From positions 46,055,806-46,119,805 of the forward strand of contig CM063106.1 in NCBI GenBank assembly GCA_031841125.1: a stretch of DNA of 64,000 nt. Reading direction: 5' to 3'. A program made the translations under genes and the position numbers. Under the pieces are notes generated by a model. That model saw only the letters and a list, made by a program, of their open reading frames with translations, did no database searches and was not told the origin of the DNA. Below are positions 1-10,200 of this stretch, in pieces. Each line of letters starts with the position of its first letter. Within the stretch, counting starts at the first letter, position 1. This DNA comes from Acanthococcus lagerstroemiae. Its lineage: Eukaryota; Arthropoda; Insecta; Hemiptera; Eriococcidae.

Positions 1-40
1 TCAGTGTAACCACTAGGCCACAACGCCGTCTGTGTATTGC
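1..40 (-). other. tRNA-like 5' half, possibly the head of a SINE, cut by the window edge
   Basis: On the minus strand the first bases read as a tRNA 5' half with a box A-like TGGCCTAGTGG followed by GTTA. The rest would lie left of the window, so neither an anticodon nor box B can be checked. It could be a tRNA gene or, just as likely in this repeat-rich setting, a tRNA-derived SINE. Confidence 0.3.
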
Positions 41-724
41 ACTCAGTGTTTGCTGTACACTAGTAAATTTGGGAAAATGAAAACGAAGTTGGTATTTTTT
101 TGTGAACTAATTGCCCCTCTTTTTCTGGAGTGAGTCTAATTGATGAAGAACAGGGTGGCCACTTGGTCATTTTTTCAATCTTAAGTCGATCTTGGTCATT
201 TTTATGTAGTCATTAAGTCATGTTTTTTATTTTCTTCCTCCAATACATCAAACTAATATTGTGGTTTAACTTTCAAACTCTCTACTGGAACTCAGGTCCC
301 ATCTACGTACATCAGTTCCTCCAAGTGTATTAGATGCTTTGTTTCCTTCAAGAAGTGTTGCAATTACTCCTGATCCTCAGCTCTTCTGTGGTAATGATGC
401 TACAACCAGTGCTGAAATCCGGTGGGTACTGAAAGTAGTTGCAAGTAATTTCAGTTTGCGATTCTGTGACGGTATAACTTCTCTGTTCAACGCCATGTTT
501 CCAAAACTCGAGAAATAGAAATCATGTCTTTATGTAAAACAGCAGCTTGATATCTAATAACAGAAGCTCATGGTCCGTATTTTTACAGGCGTTCAATTGA
601 GAATGTCATTAAAGGTAATGCCTATTATTCTCTTCTGTATGATGAAACATCTAATGTCGCTAATAAGGAAGAGTTACAAATTTGTATTAGATTTTGGTCT
701 GAAAGTAAGAACAGGGAGATCGTG

Positions 725-840
725 TAGTGGGCCGTATGGCGATGCACGCATGCCAAAAAGGCCCCTGTGGCACCGCCCCTCGGCCCTCCCTGGAAACTAC
801 CCTTTCGAGTATCGCATCAGTGACCGGAGGGACAAGAACA
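725..840. repeat. Dispersed repeat fragment interrupting the hAT transposase
   Basis: The block starting GTATGGCGATGCACGCATGC recurs at 57461-57480, and both copies share a later motif, ATCGCATC(A/G)GTGACC, about 70-80 bases downstream. It is GC-rich compared with its flanks and interrupts the transposase between its RFW segment and the following LPLKNL segment, so it looks like an insertion. Confidence 0.5.
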
Positions 841-1769
841 TGAACAAGGGGATAGTTGCTCATTTAAAAACAATTTTCTTAGGCTTTGGTGAAGCTAAAA
901 TCATTTTCCAGTCCTTTTGGTCGACTATGGATAAGGCTCACTTGCCACTGAAAAATTTATCAGTGTTAGGCTCTGATAGTCTCAATGTTAATGAATCAGT
1001 GTTCAGTTTATTCAATGAGAAAGCGAAAGTTATACGTTCAGAAAGTTTGTGGGGACTTGCAACATACACAAAGTCCATAATGCCTTTTCAAAAGGTCTTG
1101 ATGAATTTGGCCATAAAACTACTCAATTTGTTTTAGCTGTGCTGTGCGTTATTTTATTCATAGATAGCAGATTTCCGCATCATTCAAGAAAAATGAAATT
1201 GCCGTCTGTAAAAGTATCAAAACATATTTTAGTTCGTTAGTTAACTTTGAGAAACTCAGTAAAAATAAAAATTGAGCAGAGTTAAGCACTGCAATTAGAG
1301 ATTATTTTTCGGTTTTCCTACCGAAAGAGAAGCGGACACTATTAAATAGCAGATTGTATGAACTTATTCGTCTTTTTTATTGAAGAAAACTTACAAAGCT
1401 GGATTGGAATTGCTATTTGCAGTTTCTCAATTAGTCACCAGCTCACCAATATGACTGAAAGGTTTCAATCTTCCGATGAAATATTAATCTACGTATATCT
1501 TTCGTTCAGAAATGCGTTCGCTGTTATATGTAACACTTCTTAATTGTGTTTTGAAACGATCTGACTTTTCTTTTGTGAAGTTTGACATATCCAAAGTGGA
1601 GCTCTTACTTGTTAAAGAAGTAGTTGTACCTAAAAAGGTGGTAGTGGAAACTGAACTTGTTACTATTAATGAAAGAGAGATATTGGAATTTTTGTCCCGT
1701 TGTCAGGAGAGCCACTTAGCTGTGGTAGGATTTCTTAAAATACTTAATCAGAAATTTCAGCTCTGGAAA

Positions 1770-1877
1770 CCTATTATGAAACTTTTATCACAGTACCACA
1801 AATCGTTACAGTGGTAAAACTGTATCAAGTTACCACGGTAACGATTTGTGGTATCGTGATAAAAGTTTCATAATAGG
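1770..1877. repeat. 48-bp inverted duplication forming a hairpin
   Basis: Left arm 1770-1817 and right arm 1830-1877 are reverse complements at 45 of 48 positions around a 12-base loop (1818-1829). The left arm is itself part of the transposase remnant, so this is an inverted local duplication inside the pseudogene rather than an element with its own termini. Confidence 0.85.
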
Positions 1878-2179
1878 TCTCCTGAGATTTTCGAGATTCC
1901 TAAAACCAAAGATCGTTAAATGTGATCCTAATTTTGCTCAAGATATTGAAAAGATTTTAATTTTGCTAAATATTAGTGAAGTAGATAATGCAATATTATA
2001 AACATGAATGTGTGCTATTAAAAAATGAGAACATTTTTGAAGAAGAAGTGACTATCGGTAATTCTTGGACCATGGTATTTCTTTTGAAATATACGAATCG
2101 GGGTTTGAAAAGTATCCTAATCTATACATCATTTTTCAAATTTGTTTGTAATAGTTTTTTCCCCACTTCAAATATTTGA

Positions 2180-3071
2180 ATTTTAAGTTGAGCGTGCTTC
2201 ATAGAAAAAAATAATGACTAGAGTTTTGTTCCGACAGTGTACATGCACTGTACGCAGTCCCACAAAAATTGGTACACAAGAGGATTTTCAGTTTTTTTGA
2301 GGAAAAGTTTGGGTGGCCACCCTGTGAAGGATGGACACTGCACAACTTCCATATCAGAAGGAAACGTATTTGCGTAGAATATCGTCGTTTATATTGAAAT
2401 TTTTCTTTAAGTAAATGTTGAGTGATCCTCGCAGCTCCGATACGACGTATGGTTCACGATACAAAATTAAGAAAAAAAACGAGTGCACGCGCCTTGAGTA
2501 GGTACTCCTGGCTCCCGACCCAGTGAGTTGATTGGGCTCATCTTCGAATTCGAATCGCATTAGGGTTTTGAAAGTTCATTATACAAATCTTAGCTTACTA
2601 AGTCACTTCTGATTAGAGCGTTAAACCACGCTATTTCCTGCCGAAACTTACATTCTGGTTCCAATTCCTTTATGAATGGTCCGGTTAGACCCATCTACAA
2701 ACTCAACTTTTGTTCAGTTGTCGCGGCCAGACTATCAAAATTTCAGCTTCGTAACTCAGTTACAACTCAGGTCTTGAATCAATTAAAAAAAAACTAAATA
2801 AATAAACTTTTGCGACTTTTGCATAAGACTGCACTTTGTTGTTTGTTTGCCCAACATAATTAACAGTCATATTCCAAACAGAGCTATTCCCAAAAATCAA
2901 AATTTTTAGGAAACACATTAAAAGTTTTGGGGAGGCCAGGTTATGAGATAGAAAAATGATTCTTAATTTAGAATGTTGATTATACTGTCACTCACAAGGT
3001 TGAGAAATGAAAAACTTCAAAAAAGTACCACACCAGGAGTAATTCGCTCGCAAAGGACGAAAAATGATGGG
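2180..3071. other. Non-genic stretch
   Basis: I see no exon or protein family here. The part around 2490-2560 on the minus strand has a GATTCGAATTCGA motif that resembles a degenerate tRNA box B, but no matching box A at a suitable distance. The rest is AT-rich single-copy-looking sequence. Confidence 0.4.
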
Positions 3072-3224
3072 CAGGCCCACGCGCAGAAATTATACAAGGG
3101 GAGGAGGGGGTTGACCACATATTTCATGTTAGGTTAGGTTATAAAGGGCAGTGGTCGCCATAAATTATTATATTATCTACATATCAACAAAGGTCATGGG
3201 GGCTCTCCCCCGCGCACGGGCCTG
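3072..3224. mobile_element. 153-bp non-autonomous hAT element with perfect 8-bp target duplication
   Basis: The left end begins CAGGCCCACGCGC and the right end finishes with the imperfect complement GCGCACGGGCCTG. Identical 8-mers ATGATGGG lie immediately outside, at 3064-3071 and 3225-3232. Inverted termini beginning CAGG with an 8-bp duplication are hAT features. There is no coding capacity, so it must have been moved in trans. Confidence 0.85.
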
Positions 3225-4114
3225 ATGATGGGACTAAGCTCATCGTTAGTTTGGAAAACGAATTATTTTGTAAACAAACTGCGACTGCTTAGAACACATA
3301 AACTATAGATACGACATTCGGGCATGTGATTATCAGTGCAGCCATATATGGAGCATCATAATCCATCAAAAAGTGAAAAACTCGTTTTTGGGGAATAGTT
3401 TAGTTCGGAATATGGCTGATTGCATCGAATTGACCTGGTTGTCGAAAAGTGCTCTCAAGCAAATTGATTTTTCGCTCAGTAAACTGATTTTTGGCATTTG
3501 TTGAGTCGAGTTCGCTTGCAGGTCATGTTTGCTCATAGATAAGTGGACTTTCTGTTCAGTTAACGTATTTCGGCGTTTATGGAATCGAGTTCTTTTGCGG
3601 CTCACATCAAATTGTAATTTCTGCTGCTTGAATTTTGAAAGCCAAAAGATACGAGGGATATCGAACCCCAACAGGCGAAATCGACTGGTGAGCTTCGTCA
3701 AGAGGTTTAGGTATAGCCGGCTCGTGTCGTAATTGTTTTCAAAAAAGCACGACTCGGCCCCGACACGGTGCCGATGCCCATGGTGCTGCAAAACCGTGTC
3801 CGGTTTCGGTTTACAACCGGCGTCGCCAGCCGCCTCTGTGGTCCCTCCGTTGCGTACGCGCGCACTCGAAGAGCTCTCATTCTTAATTCACTTCCGGCCT
3901 TCTATATCGCGGCCGGATGTAATTTAACCGCCTCTCTAATTCATTTTGTTATAATTTATTCGGCGAGCGGGCTCGAGCCGAAGCTAAGGGTAATAAGATA
4001 CCATGCGGAAAGACGGCCATGCAACGTGTTACGAGTTTCATTCAGCCATTTGTATGTTGTTTTTTTTTTTGTGTCTGAAGCTGAAACTTACAGATGATGA
4101 CTTTTCTGTTCTAG
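3225..4114. other. Intergenic or intronic sequence upstream of the NHR1 exon
   Basis: The stretch 3740-4030 is richer in GC and CpG than its surroundings and could be an internal promoter or an alternative 5' UTR of neuralized. I found no open exon ending in phase 1 with a good GTAAGT donor that would feed the exon at 4115, so I do not call one. Confidence 0.35.
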
Positions 4115-4287
4115 GTTCGGGATCCCATTCGGCGACTTGCGGCGCGAACAACGTACAGCCGTTGCGGTTTCATCCGACGCACGGCGAGAACATATCGTTG
4201 CATAAAGACAGAACAGTGGCCAAGCGTCGTGACAGCTTTTGCAAAGGGCTAACATTCTCAGACAGACCCGTGAGGATCGAAGAGAAA
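4115..4287 (+). CDS. neur: neur exon: start of NHR1
   Basis: It encodes PLRFHPTHGENISL, then RDSFCKGLTFSDRPVRIEEK, the conserved opening of the first Neuralized homology repeat. The acceptor TTCTGTTCTAG precedes it and the donor GTAAGT follows. It begins with two bases of a split codon and ends in phase 0. The short Gly/Ser/Asn-rich lead-in is the linker after the N-terminal basic region. Confidence 0.92.
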
Positions 4288-7200
4288 GTAAGTACACTGA
4301 CGTATAAAGGTGTGGAAACAGGCTGGCACATTTGAACGTGCTAATGTAAGCCAAATTTGTCATTTATCAAGTCGCATGAGAGATGATGCGGTTTGGAGAC
4401 AGTCAGTGTGAGTGGGTTTCTGTATACGCTGGGGATGAGTGGAAGTGGCGAGAAGAAAAGGATTCACGATTCAATAGTCACCGACGGTGTGATGTCCCGA
4501 TTGTATTTTCGAATGAGAGCAACAGGTTGAAAGAGTTTTGATGCGCGGTTGATGAGAAGGTAAGATAAGATGCACGCAGAATGACAATTGCGAAAGTGTA
4601 TTCAGTTATTTGAAGAGTGATTGTGATCGAAGACTCGACACTTCTATGAGCCCTAAAGACAAGACGATAGTACAGTTTAGACTCATCAGACTTTTGAAAC
4701 CATTCAGATCGGCCTAAATCTCGTTCTGACTTAGTCAGCTAGTACTCATGGGACTCGTTGAGATTCATTTCTAGTTTTGAAACATTCATTCACTAATTTA
4801 TTGTGATTGATAATATTTGTAATACAACTCATTCAGATTCTTTTAGCAAAGCTCATTCAGGTATTTTTAAAACGTATTCAGATTTGTCCGAACACTCATT
4901 TGGTTGATCCTGAGATTCTTCGAACGTCATCAAACACTCCTAAAACTCATTACGACTAAGTCAAGACTTGGTCAGCTGCTTATAGATAACTGATGTTACT
5001 CTTTCGGATTCTATTACGAGGTATGATTCCTTAAGGTTCATTCAGACTTACCTAGCTAACTTACTCAGACTCCTTTAGGACTTCTTGAGAGTCGTTTAGA
5101 TCCCTCTGTTGACTCGTTCAGACTGATCAGATATTTTGCAAACTTATTCAAATATTTCTGAAACACGTTCAGACTTTCCTAATACACGACTAATGTTGTT
5201 TACTTTGCGAATCGTTGGATTCGGACAATTTAAGAACTCAGCCAGACTCAGTTAAACGTTTGAACATTTCAAATCACATTCGAAGGCTGATTAGACTCTA
5301 AGAACGCTTAAGACTCACTCAGCTACCTTCAAGACGGCTTTTCAGACGCAGGAGATTATTTTGAATATCATTTAGACTCCGCTAAAACTGGATCAGATGT
5401 ATGACGATTTTGTTGCAACGCGTCAGAGATATAAGACTACGTTAAGACTATTGGCTTCGGGGAATCTCATTTCAGTTTTGTTAAGACCAACTCAGAACTT
5501 TGTTAAGACTGTTTCTCTAACAATTTCCGATTTCAATCTGATATAGTAGAGAGTTACAGAGATGTACATATTGACCGCTAACACTTCAATCGTGGTTCTG
5601 TATTCTTTCTGTGTATGTGCTGGAGACGGAGGGGGTTGTAAGCTGCACGTTTCTAATAAGTATGAGGAAAAAGACTTATGTTTCGACTACTAACGCATTT
5701 GAGGCAGAAGACCTAATCAGCAAACGTTTTAACGATTCATCATTTTTGAAGTAAACCAGAAAAAAGGAAAAAAGAGAAGGTTAGGCTGTTCTGTTGTCCT
5801 CCCACCACAAGAAAAGTTCGTATACTTTGACTAGGAACTTTCATGTGTGAAAAGAGATCTACCATTCTCTTGTGCCCCCCCCCCCACAGAAAAATTGGAC
5901 GATTTGCTGAGATATTGGAGGAAAACAGTGGCGGATCTAGAAATTTTCCAAGGAGAGTGTTCTGAAAGTAAAAACTGTTTTAACTCCGCCCCCTAAAAAA
6001 CTGAGATGGATGTCATTTTAAATACTTTCTGAAGACAAGTTTCATAATGTGATTAAATTGTTTAAAAATGAACATTGTAGACTGTAGTGCTGCAGATACT
6101 CAAAAACAGGAGAAAACCTCAAAACTCATGTGCTTTCGCAACGGTCCAAAGGGGGTGTCCGACGACCCCCCCCCCCCAATAGATCCGCCATTGGAGAAAA
6201 ATCAGATTATATTTAACTATTTATCCTACCCCGTGTGTGAATATACCTAGGCCATCTTTGTACGTTGTGGTTTCCTTATAGTCTGAACCCCAAATGATGC
6301 TTTTTCTGTACCAGACCCCGCGGTCAGTGAAATTCTTTTTATTGTCCCGTTGAATCTGCCACTGGTATCGAATGTTTTTTTCTTCAGCTCTAAGGAACAA
6401 TTTAGAGATATTTTGCAACTTTACTCCCGGCATAGTATTTCTGCTATAAAACGGCGGAGGCCGGCCATTAGGAGTATTAGTTGAGATTATTTTCTCACGT
6501 ATTTCTTCTCTTAGTTTTTGCGAATACTAATCACAACATGTGGCCACCTGATGGCGTGTAATTATCGAACATGTTGTTTGGTATTCGGCCATCAGACTGG
6601 GATCTCGACACGAAAGAACCACTCAGGTGGGCTTTCGTTGTTCTACCGCCTTTTGCTGACCTCCACCGCCCTAGTCCCACGTTTTTGCTGATTATTGAGC
6701 TTGTGAATTAATCGAATGAGCGCGTTGATATTGGATTTAAATTGTGGAACCGCGTGTACTGCATAAATGATATAATCGTATGTATTTTATTATTGCAGAT
6801 TTTCGTGAAGCTGGTCGAACAGTCTGATAACTGGAGCGGTGTGATACGATTTGGATTCACATCTCACAATCCAGCCAGTTTAAAAGGCCGGTTACCGAAA
6901 TACGCTTGCCCTGGTACGTGAACGTGTGCATTCTATTTTTGACCTCTTCTTTCTCATTCATGTATTGCGTCATGTCAATTCGAGCCTGCTAGAAAGAAAA
7001 GTCCATTGGTGTCATAAATAAAAAGCGAGTGGACCTAATCTCTCCGTGTTTTGAGAATCCTTGTTTCTGTAATAAGGACCAAAGAGACCGACCCTTTTGA
7101 CATTAGGTCCCGCGAGGTACCTTGTATAAGATAAATGTGCTTAGAACTTGCCAATAAATGAATAATTTGGTGCATTAGCTATCGATTGAGACCACGCCGA

Positions 7201-10200
7201 GCTCATTTGATTGAAAACTCGCTGTTCCAGACCATTTTGAAAGAAACCATATGCGTTAACCCCTACAGGTTTTTTGAAGATTTTTTTAAAGAAAAAAAAA
7301 AAGCATACAATTACAAATTTTTTTTTTTAGTCATCATCTTCATTAAGTACACGAATATCTTTTTCAAAATAAGCGCCATTCATGGCTATACAGGCGTCCA
7401 TTTGTTCTTGCCATTTATCAAACTTTTTCGCCGCCGGTAAGGAGGAGAAAAACATCTGCGCCGCGGTGACTTCTAAAAAAATCACAATTCACCCCCACCC
7501 CCATATAATCCTGACCTCGCCCCCTGCGACTTTTGGTTGCTTCCTCAATGCTTTTTTCCTTGTTTAAAAAAATATTTGAAAAACATGTAGGGGTCAACGC
7601 ATATGGTTTCTTTTAAATTGGTATGGAACAGCGAGTTTTCAATCAAATGAGCTCGGCGTGGTCTCAATCGATAGCTAATGAACCAAACTATCCCCCTACT
7701 GCGTTGAAACGCCAATAGGTAGCGTTGGTGGGCCGTACGAATTTTAGTCTCAGTTACTGAGCGACAACCTATGTCTTTTACATGCTGGTGATGGAAAATG
7801 ATTTGAATTCAACGCGTCTTTCAGGTTATGTCGCGTGAAATACCCCCCCCCCCCCATTAATCTTTTTCCATACCGCTGGTGCTACAAAATTGTTCTTTCC
7901 GGTACTGCAGCCACGATTTCGTGATTGAGTCAGTTTTATTGCTTACGGCACAGAAAGAAGACGACTAATTTGATTGATATTTACAGATCTGACCAATCAG
8001 AAGGGATTTTGGGCGAAAGCGGTGAACGAAGGACGATACGGCGGCAAGGATACGGTGCTGTACTTTTACGTGAGCAAGAGTGGCACCGTGTACTATGGCC
8101 TCGAGGGTCATCCGAAGGAGATGTTCTTCTCCGGAGTAGAAACCAGCGGACCGTTGTGGGTGATGATCGACGTGTACGGAAACTCGACGGCTATCGAGCT
8201 GGTCAATCACGCGCAGCTGAATAACAACTTGACCGCCGATCAGGAAGCCGGATTTGGGTTAAATAATGACCGAAGGTAAGTTTGAGTCGTGATTTGAATT
8301 TCGATACAGTGAAGGGAAGGTTTTCAAACGAACGATGATGTTGAAACATGCCGGGTGGTTGTTCTGAACTCAGTACTGAAGAAAGTGTCCGCTTCCCGGG
8401 TGGCGTAGGAGATATCGTAGGTTATACGGACGGTCATTCTTGTCTCTTGATTGCAGTAACCGACAATATATGCCCCGCAGGGAAGTCGGTGACTCGAGAA
8501 TTAGAAGTGGGTTATGGAAAATAAATCTGCGGCCACTCAGTCTTTTGAGTCCTTTACCCGGTCATCTAAGTGATGAACCGCCTCTTATTCTCAACTTGTT
8601 AACTAAGTTTCATTCGAAAACGTCCGAAAAATGGAATAGCTACAAAAATATACCGGAAGTATAAGTCTGAGTATCATCGCTTTTATATCTAATAAGGATT
8701 TGGTTTTGTTTGCACAGAAGATCGAGTTCGTTAGATGTTCAGATGAGTGCTTTATCCTTGGACTGCAATTCCAACAACCCGCGTTTTCCAGTGCTTGAAA
8801 AAATGGGAAACGGCGCAAGCTTCTGCACAGCTAGCAAGTCTGTGATATCATCGGCGCAGAACATGACTCGGGATTACTTGTGCCCGACTATGAAGAAAAT
8901 ACAGCAAAACTTGAAGCTGAAACCTTTACCATTTCACGAGTAAGTTGATGGATATCTTGTCGCCGGTCACATGGCTCAGCATGTAACAGGAGGTGGCTAC
9001 TTGAGTGTTTGTACGAGTGTAATAATCGTAATCGGTGTTCTCGTGCAGGAGATGTGGACTGAATATTCGACTGAGCAATGACAGATGCGTGGCTGCTCGT
9101 ACGGAAACGGAGTTTTGCAAAGGATACGTGTTCACGCCTCGCACTATCGAACCCAACGAATTTGTCGTCGTTAAGGTGAGTTTAACTTTTAGCATGAATG
9201 CGTTGGCGGACATCTTGATCAGCAAAAGAAAGCGAGGCCATGAATCTGAAAATAAATATTCCAGAATTGGTGGCGGGTTTAAATAAAGAATAAATTACAG
9301 TCTTCGAATGGATTCGTCTAATCTCAATTAGACGTTCCTTCTTATTAGTATCGTTTATGCTAGTTTTGACTCCAGCTGTGTCACGTTTAATAACGACATG
9401 TAATCTATGCGCAGATACTGCAAACCGAAACCGTGTATATGGGTGGACTGACATTCGGCGTGACCGCTCAGAATCCGTCAAAGATGGATGTTAATTCACT
9501 GCCTGAGGACTCGGACCAGTTGTTGGATCGTGAGCACTCGTTCATAGTGCATAAGAATGTTGCCAACACACCGGCAGTTGGAGACATGTTGATATTCTCG
9601 TTAAAGGAAACCGGTACGTGACTTTTACATTCGTATTTTCATTAATTTAGCTTGATTTTCCATTTGGCGTGCTCGTTAGTGACCGGGATTTACCAATTTT
9701 CAGGTGAGATTAGAATGAAGAAGAACGAAGAACGTGAAATTTCGGTATTTCATGTGGACCCCAACGTAAAGTATTTCTGGTTCTTCGACCTGTACGGATC
9801 CACCATAAAGATATGCGCGTATAGCGGTGTACCTATCAAAGGTAAGTACAGAACAAGATAGTACGGGGAGGAAATTTGAAGGGCTGGTGCTAGATTTATA
9901 AAGGATGTAAAATTACGAGATGATCAAACTGACATGCGACGAGAAATGTCTGTAAGTAGCATGACCTAGTTTCTTAAAGGTTTGAGAACTAGCATCCCTT
10001 TTAAGGAGGGCTCGATTGCACATATCATATTCCGAATTCCAGTTGAGTTGATGATGCCATTATGCTTATTTTCAAAAAACTGATTTCGTCTAAAGTACCA
10101 ATCCGGGGAAATTTGAGATTCACCCCTCTCCCCCTAGTAGCCAAGTCGGTGAAAGGTTAACATGAAATGAGCCGGATTGACTTTACTAGCTATTGGTGTC

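Larger units (their letters stand above)
286..2179 (+). pseudogene. Broken hAT-superfamily (DUF4371-like) transposase
   Basis: Pieces of one transposase appear in order, in shifting frames. About 300-510 encodes a segment with EIRWVLKVVASNFSLR and MFP. About 590-735 has YYSLLYDETSNVANKEELQI followed by RFW, the acidic catalytic-core segment of hAT-like transposases. About 840-1045 has LPLKNLSVLGSDSLNVNESV. About 1048-1240, in another frame, has GTCNIHKVHNAFSKGLDEFG. About 1540-1790 has the ETEL..FLSRCQESHLAVV part, and 2060-2170 a diverged C-terminal segment. The frame breaks near 1045 and several more times; roughly 730-840 looks like inserted repeat sequence and 1770-1877 is an inverted duplication. 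No intact protein is possible. The family call rests on remembered motifs, without a search. Known role of intact members: cut-and-paste transposition. Confidence 0.72.
4288..6798 (+). other. neur intron with degenerate repeats and a MITE
   Basis: This intron is about 2.5 kb. From 4640 to 5540 it consists of a loosely periodic sequence in which ACTCATTCAGA-like words recur every 20-40 bases with much variation. A hAT-type MITE sits at 5926-6193. The segment 6260-6430 contains another GCCACTGG end (near 6358) that may be the remains of a second such element. The acceptor is TATTATTGCAG at 6798. Confidence 0.75.

Noticed and set aside
3120..3145. TTAGG telomere-like repeats (GTTAGGTTAGGTTA)
   Set aside because: Only two units are present, and they lie within a hAT MITE.
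3768..4097. 109-codon frame in the CpG-rich stretch before the NHR1 exon as an alternative first exon
   Set aside because: It has no suitable phase-1 donor and no resemblance to neuralized N-termini.
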